From Artemisia argyi (Eukaryota; Streptophyta; Magnoliopsida; Asterales; Asteraceae): a stretch of 64,000 bases of DNA. This document shows positions 34,660 to 44,779 of the stretch, in pieces. The first letter of the stretch is position 1. The number at the start of each line of letters is the position of its first letter. The position numbers and the translations under genes are program-made. The stretch covers positions 266,226,057-266,290,056 of the forward strand of contig CM060709.1 of NCBI GenBank assembly GCA_030686995.1, read 5' to 3'. The notes below the pieces were generated by a model, which was given only the letters and a program-made list of their open reading frames with translations, did no database searches and had not been told where the DNA came from.

Positions 34660-35217
34660 CTGAAAATTTGATGCAAATATGTCATGTGTTTAATAGAAAA
34701 ATATGGTCATAATGGATAGAATAAGGACTACTAATTTTGATATGTAATGTTCAGAGGGAGCAAATAAGTAGCTTAATTTATAACAACTACTAAACTTCAT
34801 GCAAACGGATTCTGTCTCAAACACCACACTACCATAAGCAAAAGACGCCATCTTGCTTCAATGTCCTTTTTAACAGAATAACAATTGAATGGCCCACTAA
34901 AAATCATCTTACCCCAACAGCAAGTTTTACAAGTAAACATCTTACATGCAGAAACATGTGCGTAAATATAATACAAAAGCACATTGCTATCACACAAACA
35001 ACTTATTCAATTCAGTATATATGACACAGCATCACACTACACACCTAAGCCCAATATACTGTAAGCAAAAAAAGAAAAACAGATGCTTAACCCAATTAAG
35101 AAACAACTTGGAAGACATCTTAAGATATAAGTCCACAAAATGAAGCGATATTCCATTTATTATAAGCAAAAAGGAAGTTAGCTTCAAAAATTAAATGCAA
35201 TTAGGCGAAACCCTTAC
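34660..35217 (-). other. Intron-like sequence of the DDM1-like pseudogene
   Basis: Between a GTAAGG donor (35212-35217, minus) and a TTTCAG acceptor (about 34660-34666, minus). AT-rich, no gene seen. Confidence 0.5.
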
Positions 35218-35546
35218 TGTAACACTACCGGTGACAACTTTTCGTTTTGAACCACGACCTTTCTTTTTCACCTCCTTTACTTCATCAGCATCTTCAGCCA
35301 CCGCTTTCTACATTAACAAATGAAAAACCATCACCAACTGAAAATTTAGGAACTGAAATTACAATACCAAAAGCAAACATGGGAATGAGAAAGAAGCTCA
35401 TCCAGTTTACTAAACTGAGTATCATCCAGAGTAGGTGCTTCTTCCACATTTTCTTCTTCCTTATGCATTTGTTGTTCAAGTTTAACTTCCTCCTCCGCCA
35501 TTGCAGGTGATATAAGAGAAGCGTCCCTATTTTTTGCATCCATAAT

Positions 35547-35780
35547 TGTTCTCAAATGAGTTTGAATCACCAAAAAGGTTATTTTATTTATTGATTGTAC
35601 TTTTCTGATGATTTTACATTGAGGGAGAATAATCTATAAATACTAATTTCACAAAACTAAATATGGAAAGAACAAATAATCGTGGGCTGTAATTGAGCTG
35701 TGATTGAGGGACTATTTTTGGAGATGATGTGACTTATAAACACTGATCCCTCAAATTACTCTTTCTCAAATCTGCTAACA
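35547..35780 (-). repeat. 3' LTR of the young copia element
   Basis: 234 bp, matches 39604-39837 without visible differences. The RNase H frame ends just inside it. Confidence 0.95.
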
Positions 35781-36583
35781 CTCCCCCTCAAGTGGAGTAG
35801 TGGGATTCCCAAAACTCAACTTGTCTAAACACTTGTTGAAAATTCTCCCGTTGACCGCCTTTGTTAAAATATCTGCTAGTTGGTCTTCGGATGAAACAAA
35901 TGGAAGTTCAATTATGCCTGCCTCTATTTTCTCTTTGATAAAGTGTCTATCCACTTCAACATGTTTTGTTCGATCATGTTGCACAGGGTTCTCTGAAATT
36001 TGAATCGCTGCTTTATTATCACACATAAGTTTAATGGTCTTATTAGGGGGAAAACCAATCTCCGTTAGAAGTTTTTTTATCCATAAAATTTCCGCCACAC
36101 CTCGAGCAATCCCTCGAAATTCAGCTTCTGCACTTGAAAGAGAAACCACCTTTTGTTTCTTGCTTCTCCAAGTGACAAGGTTTCCGCCTACCATAGTGAA
36201 GTATCCTGATGTTGATCTCCGGTTATCTTTACTTCCTGCCCAGTCAGCATCTGTATATCCCTGAATCTCCAAATGCTTGTATGTTTTAAACAAGATGCCA
36301 TGCCCAGCTGTACCCTTGAGATACCTCACAATCCTCCATACTGCCTTCATGTGACTTACTTGAGGTTGATGCATAAATTGGCTAACTACTCCCACTACAT
36401 ATGCTATATCAGGACGAGTATGAGAAAGATATATTAATTTTCCCACCATTCGTTGATACCGTTCTTTATTGGCCAATTTTGCTCCTTCATCTATGTGTAA
36501 CCGATGATTTACAACTATTGGGGTGTCGGCTGGTTTACAATCAAGCATTCCAGTTTCTGCTAATAAATCAAGAATATATTTTT
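35775..36583 (-). CDS. pol: Copia RT C-terminus and RNase H, frameshifted from the main frame
   Basis: The minus frame contains the copia connection segment (L-D-C-K-P-A-D-T-P, Y-L-S-H-T-R-P-D-I) and an RNase H domain with Y-T-D-A-D-W-A-G, S-S-A-E-A-E-F and C-D-N-K-A-A-I, ending with the K-H-V-E-V-D-R-H-F-I segment. The RNase H degrades the RNA template during reverse transcription. It continues the polyprotein of 36568-39168 but lies in another frame. The shift is at an A-run on the minus strand near 36575-36583, where one extra A fits. ATG at 36548 is internal and not a true start. Confidence 0.9.
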
Positions 36584-39168
36584 TTTTGAGAAATAAATAT
36601 TCCCCGTTTGGATCTTAGGACTTCAATTCCAAGAAAATACTTGAGCCTTCCCAAGTCTTTCATTTCAAACTCTGTAAATAGATTCTCCTTTAATCTTGAC
36701 ATTTCCTCATGATCATCCCCTGTAATTATCATATCATCAACATAAATAATTAAACAGGTCACAAGGGTCCCCCTCCTTTTTAAGAACAGGGTGTGGTCAG
36801 AGTTGCTTTGTTTGAAACCATATTTTTTCATAGCAATGGTGAACCTCCCAAACCAAGCCCGTGGAGATTGTTTAAGCCCATAGATCGACTTCTTCAATCG
36901 ACATACCTCTCCTGTTTTGAAATCTCCAGTGAAACCTGGTGGAGCTGCCATATAAACCTCCTCCTTTAATTCTCCGTGCAAGAAAGCATTCTTTACATCA
37001 AACTGGTGCAGCGGCCAATCCTTATTAGCCGCAATAGAGAGAAGCACCCTAATTGTATCGATTTTTGCTACTGGAGAGAAGGTTTCCGAGTAATCAATCC
37101 CGTAAGTTTGTGTGTACCCTTTGGCAACCAATCGGGCTTTATACCTTTCAATGGTACCATCGGGTTTGTATTTAATAGAAAACACCCAACGACATCCTAC
37201 TGGTTTCTTTCCTATTGGAAGCTTGCCTTTTTTCCATGTATCATTTTTAATTAGGGCCTTCATCTCTGTCTCCATTGCATCCTTCCACACTTTTGATGCT
37301 AAGGCTTCCTCAACAGTGGCTGGAATTTCTTCTGAGTATAATGAGGAATCAAATGCCTTGGCTTCTTTGGATAGGTTTCCTCTGGCAATGTTTGCCATAG
37401 GATATTTGGAGCTTCGAGATTTTTTTTCCGGAGAGTACCGTTTAGGAGGAACTCCTCTATTTTCCCTTGGAGGTAACACATAACGATCATTTGTTTCCTG
37501 TACTCCTTGCTCATTGTCACTAGTTGTTTGTTCCCCCTGTTGAACTACTGTTTGCTGAACATCATTAGTAGGAGTAAATGAAGAATTATCATTTGGTTCT
37601 ACTACAGTTTGTTGAACATCATGATTAGGAGTAAATGAAGAATTATCATTTGGTTCAAGTATGGGAGATTCAAGTAGGGAGGATTCACTTACCTCGGGTA
37701 TCAAGTCAAGAGGACCTTGTTCAGTGGCACTAACCGTTGGTTCCGTAGGCTGTGTGGATCTTTGTGACTCATTGTGAGAAGTTTCTTCTGACGAAGGCAA
37801 CCAAACCAACCAACTTAATGGATCAACATGTTCCTTCTCCCCCTGACCATTATGTTGGGAGTTATAGAAATATTCTGTTTCGAGGAAGTCACAGTCCATT
37901 GTAGTATACATATGCCTCGTTTTCGGATTGTAACAACAGTATCCCTTTTGAGTAACTCCATATCCTACAAAGACACACTTTTCTGCACATGGCCCAAGTT
38001 TGTCTCGGTTGATTTTGGGTATGTGAACAAAGACAGAACAACCGAATACCTTAGGTTCAAGAGTAAGTGGTGAAGGGAGTTTAGTGAACTTGGCTAGGGT
38101 TTCAATTGGGGTTTTAAGCTGGAGTGCTTTGGTTGGGAGGCGATTTATGAGATACGTAGCCGTAGCTAAAGCTTCGGGCCAGAATGATGTAGGAACTTGG
38201 GATTCTATTAGTAGGGCACGTGTTATTTCTAACAAGATTCGATTCTTCCGTTCTGACACACCATTCTGTTCAGGGGTGTAGGGACATGAAGTTTGGTGGA
38301 TTATCCCTTTTGACTTACAAAAAAGTTTCATGGAGTCATTAACAAATTCTCCTCCATTATCAGATCGGAGAATTTGAATGAGGCTATGGAATTGAGTTTC
38401 GACCATAGTATGAAATTCCTTGAATTTTTCAAAGACCTCGGATTTATGCTTCAGAAAATACCTCCACGTCATACGAGTACAATCGTCAACAAATATAACG
38501 AAATATCGAAAGTTTCCTCCCCCCACAACTTTCGCTGGTCCCCAAAAATCAGAGTGTATCAACGAAAAAGGAATATCGACTCTAGTATTATTTGGTAAAT
38601 AGGTATGTCGATGGTTTTTGGCTAAAACACAAGTTTCACAAACTGAATTGTTTTTTGAAGGAAATAACCTTGGAAACAAAAGATGTAAGTAACCAGCGGA
38701 TGGGTGTCCGAGTCTCCTATGCCATAGCCATGCTTCTCTATCGATACTTCCATGCGCTAACATCACAGTCCCCTGATGAGTCACTTCATCCACATAGTAC
38801 AGCCCTTGGTGTTCAGTGCCACGCCCAATGATCACTCCTGTCCTGATATCCTGTAAGATGCAAAAGGTAGGATGCATTAGAACTGTACAATTTAACTCTT
38901 TCGTGACATGGCTAATGGATAAAAGTTTATGTGACAGGGAAGGTATATAGAGACAATTTGACAGCTTCATCGTTGGTGACACTTCAACCGTTCCTCCCCC
39001 TTTAACTTCAATAATTTCTCCACTGGCAGTTTGGATATGATTTTTCATTGGTTTCATCCTTGTTTTTATATCAGATGGATCAAACGTCATAGTATCTGTG
39101 GCGCCACAGTCGAATATCCAAGAGCCGTTACGACTGTCACAACCATTTACGACATTTACTTTTCCCAT
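36568..39168 (-). CDS. pol: Copia polyprotein: protease, integrase and most of reverse transcriptase
   Basis: 866 residues from the internal ATG at 39168; the same frame is open back to a TAG at 39466-39468. Protease site D-C-G-A at residues 20-23, where D-S/T-G-A is usual. The integrase zinc-binding region has H-R-R-L-G-H and C-E-T-C, and its core has H-S-D-F, S-D-N-G-G-E-F and S-E-R-K-N-R. A 20-residue acidic repeat near V-E-P-N-D-N-S-S-F-T-P occurs twice in the linker. RT carries K-A-R-L-V-A-K-G, F-D-V-K-N-A-F-L and the catalytic Y-V-D-D. The frame ends early (S-Q-K-K-I-Y-S) at a homopolymer shift. Apart from that shift the enzyme region looks recent and whole. Confidence 0.93.
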   Translation of the reverse strand: MGKVNVVNGCDSRNGSWIFDCGATDTMTFDPSDIKTRMKPMKNHIQTASGEIIEVKGGGTVEVSPTMKLSNCLYIPSLSHKLLSISHVTKELNCTVLMHPTFCILQDIRTGVIIGRGTEHQGLYYVDEVTHQGTVMLAHGSIDREAWLWHRRLGHPSAGYLHLLFPRLFPSKNNSVCETCVLAKNHRHTYLPNNTRVDIPFSLIHSDFWGPAKVVGGGNFRYFVIFVDDCTRMTWRYFLKHKSEVFEKFKEFHTMVETQFHSLIQILRSDNGGEFVNDSMKLFCKSKGIIHQTSCPYTPEQNGVSERKNRILLEITRALLIESQVPTSFWPEALATATYLINRLPTKALQLKTPIETLAKFTKLPSPLTLEPKVFGCSVFVHIPKINRDKLGPCAEKCVFVGYGVTQKGYCCYNPKTRHMYTTMDCDFLETEYFYNSQHNGQGEKEHVDPLSWLVWLPSSEETSHNESQRSTQPTEPTVSATEQGPLDLIPEVSESSLLESPILEPNDNSSFTPNHDVQQTVVEPNDNSSFTPTNDVQQTVVQQGEQTTSDNEQGVQETNDRYVLPPRENRGVPPKRYSPEKKSRSSKYPMANIARGNLSKEAKAFDSSLYSEEIPATVEEALASKVWKDAMETEMKALIKNDTWKKGKLPIGKKPVGCRWVFSIKYKPDGTIERYKARLVAKGYTQTYGIDYSETFSPVAKIDTIRVLLSIAANKDWPLHQFDVKNAFLHGELKEEVYMAAPPGFTGDFKTGEVCRLKKSIYGLKQSPRAWFGRFTIAMKKYGFKQSNSDHTLFLKRRGTLVTCLIIYVDDMIITGDDHEEMSRLKENLFTEFEMKDLGRLKYFLGIEVLRSKRGIFISQKKIYS

Positions 39169-39399
39169 TGTTTCAAACTTATTGTTTTTAAAAAGCCTGA
39201 CTTCCTGTTGTAAAAGTGGTTTTTCAATATTTTCTTTTGACAGCTCTAAATTTAAAGGGATGCCTTCAAGTAATTTTTGAACTTCAATGGGAAAGTATTC
39301 AGGTTTAAATATACTAGAGGGACTCAGATGGTAATAACTAGTGGAAGGGCTTGAGGATAAATCCCCAAACCCGATACCTCCTGTGATGTGTTCTGTGAG

Positions 39400-39516
39400 G
39401 CCTCCAACACCACCACCACTGCAAGACTGAGCCTTTTTGACTGTAATGTTACGTCCACCTATATTCTAACCGTTCATTCCTTCAATCACATCTCTTAATG
39501 ATTGCTCGTCTGACAT
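39400..39516 (-). pseudogene. Captured glycine-rich RNA-binding protein fragment in the copia gag position
   Basis: The minus frame from ATG 39516 reads M-S-D-E-Q-S-L-R-D-V-I-E-G-M-N-G, a TAG, then N-I-G-G-R-N-I-T-V-K-K-A-Q-S followed by a Gly-rich run. This is the end of the RRM domain and the start of the Gly-rich tail of a plant GR-RBP (GRP7/8 type: D-A-I-E-G-M-N-G-Q, G-R-x-I-T-V-N-E-A-Q-S-R). The TAG sits where the family has Gln, as from C to T. It lies about 75 bp after the PBS and in the frame of the downstream polyprotein, where copia gag should start. Capture from host mRNA is the likely origin. Confidence 0.8.
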
Positions 39517-39592
39517 GATTCTTCTATGGTAAAGAGACTGGGATTGAAGGCTGTAAATGATGAGCAGGTTAATCTTGAGATCAATGACACTT

Positions 39593-39603
39593 CTCTGATA
39601 CCA
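39593..39603 (-). other. Primer binding site, initiator tRNA-Met type
   Basis: TGGTATCAGAG directly after the 5' LTR end, the usual plant copia PBS. Confidence 0.92.
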
Positions 39604-39837
39604 TGTTCTCAAATGAGTTTGAATCACCAAAAAGGTTATTTTATTTATTGATTGTACTTTTCTGATGATTTTACATTGAGGGAGAATAATCTATAAATAC
39701 TAATTTCACAAAACTAAATATGGAAAGAACAAATAATCGTGGGCTGTAATTGAGCTGTGATTGAGGGACTATTTTTGGAGATGATGTGACTTATAAACAC
39801 TGATCCCTCAAATTACTCTTTCTCAAATCTGCTAACA
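39604..39837 (-). repeat. 5' LTR of the young copia element
   Basis: 234 bp, matches 35547-35780 without visible differences. It carries the U3/R/U5 promoter in a short format. Confidence 0.95.
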
Positions 39838-39966
39838 AATCGGGTCCTCCACCTTCACACCAACTTTCTCGTTGCAAATGTCCTTCAAAACAAACATAAA
39901 TCAGTATCAAGTAAAAATACAAATACTAGTACAATTAACAACCAGAGTCATACCAGTTCAAAGTTA

Positions 39967-40299
39967 TTGAACACTGCCAATCAAATTGTTGATCGTCGTA
40001 TTCATAGGGTTCTTCACGCTATTTATGGGCGAGAGAGGAAGGCATATAAGAGTGATGAAACAAATTATAATGAAAGGATTGAAGAGATACATGCCAGGGT
40101 TGAGCACATGCATGGTATCATTTTGGAGCTAAAAAAGTTTGAAAGGGATCCTATTGTTGATGAGGGTTTGGCAGATTTGATGAATGAGGAGAAAGAGGAT
40201 TTGACTGAAATAGGCCGGTTGGTACAGATGAGTTATGCCGCCTCTTTACGTGCTGGTCAGAAGTCCGTGATTCTGAAGATATTGAGCAAATTGGAGTAA
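39967..40299 (+). CDS. Hypothetical 110-aa protein, charged and probably helical
   Basis: An open plus frame with balanced charged composition: R-R-I-H-R-V-L-H-A-I-Y-G-R-E-R-K-A-Y-K, then E-E-I-H-A-R-V-E-H-M-H and N-E-E-K-E-D-L-T-E-I-G. Predicted mainly alpha-helical or coiled coil, with no membrane segment or signal peptide. The frame may begin earlier as an exon (acceptor-like AG before 39970). A 3' UTR-like stretch and AATAAA (about 40489-40494) follow. It lies 84 bp beyond the DDM1-like exon on the opposite strand. I do not recognise the family; a captured exon or a small gene are both possible. Confidence 0.4.
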   Translation: MNTANQIVDRRIHRVLHAIYGRERKAYKSDETNYNERIEEIHARVEHMHGIILELKKFERDPIVDEGLADLMNEEKEDLTEIGRLVQMSYAASLRAGQKSVILKILSKLE

Positions 40300-40734
40300 G
40301 CTTGTTGGTGTCTATGTCTTTAGTGTATTTGAATTTTTTGAAGTGTCCTTATGTGTTATGTACTTTTGTTGGATTAAATGGTTAAGGACCTGTAGTTGTG
40401 TAAGGAATATGTAGGTAGTATAGTTTTGTATTTTGGGTGGATGGAAGTCTAAATGTAGGTGGTACTGGTTGTATGTTTATGTTAATATTAATAAAAGGCT
40501 AACTTATCAGTTGTTTGAATTGTTTTTACGATTTTACATTAGCAATTTCATTGTCTTGTGTGCAATTGCTTTGCTTTTCACATTTTCTTTTGTATTAGTC
40601 TTACTGCATTGGATACTCTACGTACTTGTATATTGTTTATTTGTGGGTGGGAAGGGTTCACAGTTTTTTAGAAAGTATATTACTTTAAGAATAGGATAGG
40701 ACTATATATGGGTGCTGAGGATATGAGATATTTT

Positions 40735-40814
<80 letters not shown>

Positions 40815-41280
40815 AAAGAAAAAGAAAAGAGTAGTTGTATGTGTTTAAATACACATACCTTTGACCTAATAAAACGGACTCAAAAGACCAAAAACGTATA
40901 AAAATGCCATATATATGCTTTTTTTTTTTTTTTTTTTTTTTTTTTTGTATGTGCAGGTAACAGATATGAGAAAAGGACAAAAAGAAAGATAAAATGGATA
41001 AAAACGAGCACGAGACTGAAAAGAGTACAAAATTATGAGTTCAACGGCACGAGACAAGAAATTATTGGAGCTTATTAATGGATTTATCAAATTTTAGTGG
41101 AAGCCCAAAAATAAAGCACGATGAAATATAGCCCAAAATTCATCAAGATTGTGAGCTCAAGATTAAAAGCCCAAGATGAAGCCCAATACAAGGCCAATGT
41201 TGTAGTCACATGCTACTAAATATCAAGAATCAAATATGTTCATTATTGCATCAAGTGAAAGTGGAGTGTGAAATTAAGGG
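40300..41280. other. 3' flank with microsatellite and T-run
   Basis: Contains (AT)n at 40737-40808 and about 28 T at 40919-40946. No supported gene; the frame across the AT tract is a repeat artefact. Confidence 0.6.
40737..40808. repeat. (AT)n microsatellite
   Basis: About 36 AT dinucleotides. Confidence 0.97.
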
Positions 41281-43002
41281 TGTCACACCCCGTCAAAGGC
41301 GGAAACACGAGATGTAACTGAGAAAGGCACATTACTTAACATCATAGATTCGTACCTTAGAACTTTTACAACAATAGTTTACAACTTCACAAAACATTCC
41401 TCGGCTAAATATTTGAAAGTAGAACATGTCTTTCTGAAATATTAATGTCTTGAAATTATGGTAGCAAATTATCAAATAGTCTGACTCCAATAAACGTGCC
41501 TTCAAATACCTTAATAATGATCCACCTGAAACTGGTACTAGAAAACGTCAACATAATGTTGGTGAGCTCGTAGGTTTGAAAGTTAGACCACGAAGCTGTG
41601 AATGCTATTAGGTAAGACAATAGTGAGAGAGATAAGCAATTATAGCATGAAATAAAAGAAAAGTTTTAATAGCGCTAAACTGAACCTGCCATGATTGTCA
41701 CACAAATAAATAATAGCGGGGAGCTACCCCGGATAGTAATATCCTATGCTTCGGCCCCATACGGAGTTAAACAGTAGCACATGCTCGCAAAAGTAATAGT
41801 ATACCACATAGCACATAATTGCAATCAAACTCACATAATTGTCCAAAGTAAAGCATGAAAACGTTTAGTCACAGCATGAAAACAGTTAAAAAGCATTGAG
41901 TACCATTCTCCCCCGAGGAAAAACATATAAAAAGTGGGGCTACGAGAACTCACCTGAGTATGCAGCAATGCAAGATATCGCAAATAACACAACTGGCATC
42001 AAAAGTAATGGCACATCGATATCAAAGTAGTAGAGCACAACGGTACTGGATCGGCACAATCAAAGGGACAAGAAAGAGAGACAGAGGGAGATGATTTTGG
42101 CGCAGCCGTGGTGGTGGTGCTACGGTGGTACTCGAACCAGGAACAACCAAACCCTAAAACTACTCTTCTTTGTGTCTCCGTTTATCCCTAGCAAACCCTA
42201 GACACACGATCTCCTTGGCCTCTTTGGTGGTTCCTGATGGTGGGGATGGCGTTGGTAGCGTGGGACGGTGGCAGCAGAGTGGTGGCGAGAGGGCCTGGGG
42301 ATGGCGACTGTGATGCTAGTGCGCTGAGGGTTGCAACAATAGTGAGATGGGAGGATGGAGAGGGATATATATAGTGGGTGATGGTGGTGGCCGACTGTAG
42401 TGTGGTTGGAAGAAGAGGTGGCGCCAGAGAAGGTTGGTAGGCGGCTGCAATGGATAGAGAGAGATCTAGGGTTTTGAGTTATAATAAAGTGAGGAGGAGG
42501 AAACCCTATGCCATCATTTATAACCCAAAAAAAGTATTACTATCCAAATGTAAGGTCATGGAGAGTTGAGGAGCACCATTGTAACTTCTACCTCAGGGAC
42601 CAAAAGCAAAATTTTTGCATTCTTTTGAAAATTTAAGATTCGGGACTCATTTAGGCTCGATAATGATCGATTTTGAACACGAAATTTATACCATTGCGTT
42701 TAAAATAAATTTTCCTCAAAAAACGAGTATTTATGCAACTAGTATCACATAATTGATATAAAAATCACAGTAAAATGTTTATTAGATTTGCGGTTGTGCC
42801 CGTACGCGCTGTGTGCAGTTTTCACATTTTGTGCAACTTGCTTCTCGTTTTCAAATCGAATAAATTCCATAAAGCTCGAAATGCATAATAGATAATAATA
42901 ATAAATAAAATTTATTATTAAAAAAAGTTTGAAAATTATCGTTTGCCACAAATGGTTTCGAGTTTTAATGCACAGTATTGCCCTAAAATGCCGGTTGCTA
43001 CA
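41281..43002 (-). mobile_element. Chromovirus (Tekay/Del-like) 3' LTR (1722 bp)
   Basis: On the plus strand it runs from TGTCACACCCCGTC to GTTGCTACA. On the minus strand it is TGTAGCAACC to GGGTGTGACA. A purine-rich tract (AACGGGGATG, minus) abuts its right end, followed by decayed polymerase C-terminus, so it is a 3' LTR on the minus strand. GC-rich U3 text with GGTGGTGG runs lies at 42100-42460. The rest of the element is missing. Confidence 0.75.
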
Positions 43003-43250
43003 GTACATCCCCGTTAACGGAATTTTGTCCTCAAAATTCAGCTAGTACCATTGCCTAAAAGTGTGGGTGCTTAAGTCTCGCCTGGATCTTTTGTTCCCAA
43101 GTAACTAATGTCCACGACCTAAGCTCAAATAAACTTATAATTGGAATCTTGTCTCATTTAAGTTGCTCTACTTCCCTAACAGGGGTTTTCAATTGGCCTT
43201 TCCACAACATGAAATAAATCAAGCTGACACCTTATGGGTGATAACTAGTT
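43003..43250 (-). pseudogene. Decayed chromovirus polymerase C-terminus
   Basis: Minus-strand pieces read L-F-E-L-R-S-W-T-L-V-T-W-E-Q-K-I-Q-A-R-L-K-H-P-H-F. The T-W-E followed by a H-P-H-F-like end resembles the chromodomain end of Tekay/Del integrases. Stops and shifts are present. Identification rests on these short motifs and on the adjoining LTR. Confidence 0.45.
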
Positions 43251-43956
43251 GATCGCCAGCTAGGCTTTAACTTACGGTTCCTCACACGTTAAGCACTAGT
43301 TTCCAGATGGTGTTTGTAGATCAATACGACAAGGCTTGCTAAGGGATCTGCTAGTCTACTGTCAACGACCTGGTCCACCATGCTAGAATCAATAATTCTG
43401 TCTGCTCTCGCTGAAATATATTAGCGCATGCACGTAGAACCTAACGAAGGTCAAAGCCATGACAAGAGAACTAGAATTCGAATCAGGGCTCAAAAGTTAG
43501 TGTCGGAAATATTATAGGCGACGATGGGAGTGGTTGTACCTTTGTAAAAGAACCCGGTATTTAGCTTTGTACCGTATAAAGTGTAAGCGACGATTTTAAG
43601 GTTTTCTCCGCCGAGAAGGGAGCTTGTTGATCTAGTGAAGTAACTCTCGAGTTAGGTACTCGAGGAGTGGAGTAGGGCGGAGAGGAGATCCGTGACCAAA
43701 CCACTATAAATCCTCGTGTTCGGTTTGCGCTTTCTTTTACTTATTGCTTTACTTTAATGTTTGCATTATATGATTTCTTGTGTTGTGACTTGTTGATTGT
43801 ACTTAGGTGATAACATGTTTTAAGTTATGCTAGTCACTAGCTACACATAACATCTTTCATACTAGAAGAAGCTAAAAATGGATATTTGATACAATAAGTT
43901 TAAAGTTTTTAAACGGTAACGTATTCACCCCCTCTACGTTTTCACACAGTCGAAGA
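43251..43956. other. Mixed retrotransposon debris
   Basis: From about 43540 the text (CTATAAATCCTCGTG near 43705, TATTCACCCCCTCTACG near 43922) resembles the end of a long copia LTR and its leader, but no borders could be set. No gene seen. Confidence 0.35.
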
Positions 43957-44779
43957 AGCATCACAAGCCACACCCCAAACGAAGATCTTAGAGCTGTAAG
44001 AAGGTCCTGCATGTGTATAATTCATTAAGTAGTTTTGTTTATTTTATTAGTAAGCTTTAATCCATCAGGATTGATGGGCTTGTAGCCACCATACTGCTCC
44101 CCTTAAAATTGCTTTCCCATTGGTTATGGGCTTGTAGCCACCATACTGCTCCCCTTAAAATTGCTTTCCCATTGGTTAAAGTTTATATTATTGATGTTTT
44201 TTGTGACTTTATTTGTGCATTGATAACCTCTGTGTTTAGTTGAGTCTTCTGGGCTACAATACATGTTCCTCGCCTGCTTATCTAGTGTCTAGAAAGTAGA
44301 ATAAACATAAGTAATCATTAAGAGTTTACTCGCCGATATTAGGATCCAATGAGACAGATTAGATTACGATACTCATCATATAAAGCTAGCAATAAAACAA
44401 GTGACAAGCTACATAACTATAAGGACAGGTCTTCTTACGTGTTTCTATTATCTATCTGTGTACGTGATTGCTATTCACTTATTCGTTCTCATTAGTTTTA
44501 TTTTTATTGTTTATTAAATCCGTGTTAGTCTCTCAGGCTAAACCCCCGTTTTATTAGATTAGATTGTAAAACTAACTTAGATATTAAAATACTGATTAAA
44601 TCAACTAGATATTACGTTCCATTCTTAGTGTTCGACACTCTACTTACCACTATATACATATTGATCGGGTACACTGCTCGTTAAGTATGTGTGTTAGTAA
44701 TAAGTCGGCTAAATATAAATGTAAAACTTGAAAAGGCTTAAACACCCTATGCTACACTGATATATCACACACATCACAT
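43957..44779 (+). mobile_element. 5' LTR remnant of an internally deleted Athila/Tat element
   Basis: Matches 48849-49619 across R/U5; its U3 part is lost. Ends ACACATCA. It carries a private 52-bp tandem duplication (44074-44125 and 44126-44177) that is single in the 3' LTR, so the duplication arose after insertion. Confidence 0.85.

Larger units (their letters stand above)
35547..39837 (-). mobile_element. Young Ty1/copia retrotransposon (4291 bp)
   Basis: LTRs of 234 bp at 35547-35780 and 39604-39837 look identical base for base and have TG...CA ends. The PBS (TGGTATCAGAG, minus strand, 39593-39603) is the initiator-tRNA-Met type. Domain order protease, integrase, RT, RNase H defines copia. 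A purine-rich GAGGGGGAG tract on the minus strand precedes the 3' LTR. Flanks share only AAT (35544-35546 and 39838-39840), not the usual 5 bp. It interrupts a DDM1-like exon. The normal gag is missing; see 39400-39516. Confidence 0.95.
34361..39882 (-). pseudogene. DDM1: DDM1-like SNF2 chromatin remodeller, 5' exons only, split by a copia element
   Basis: DDM1 (animal LSH/HELLS) is a nuclear SNF2 ATPase that lets methyltransferases reach heterochromatin. Three minus-strand exons are seen. The first, 39838-39882 continued at 35379-35546, has A-S-L-I-S-P-A-M-A-E-E-E and D-T-Q-F-S-K-L-D-E-L-L. The second, 35218-35307, is basic (K-K-K-G-R-G-S-K-R-K). The third, 34400-34659, has A-V-A-T-M-L-T-R through L-L-T-G-G-Q to Walker A. 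The start codon exon is not seen, and a conserved piece after D-E-L-L appears lost. The first exon is cut by the copia element 35547-39837; without it the frame is open (V-E-D-P-I to M-D-A-K). After F-F-A-H-L-K-G the gene runs into inverted repeat 4, so the helicase lobes are missing. Confidence 0.82.

Noticed and set aside
35800..39280. Many plus-strand frames of 60-120 codons
   Set aside because: Antisense shadows of the copia polyprotein.
40702..41090. Minus-strand frames with long I-Y repeats and poly-K
   Set aside because: Translations of the (AT)n and T-run.
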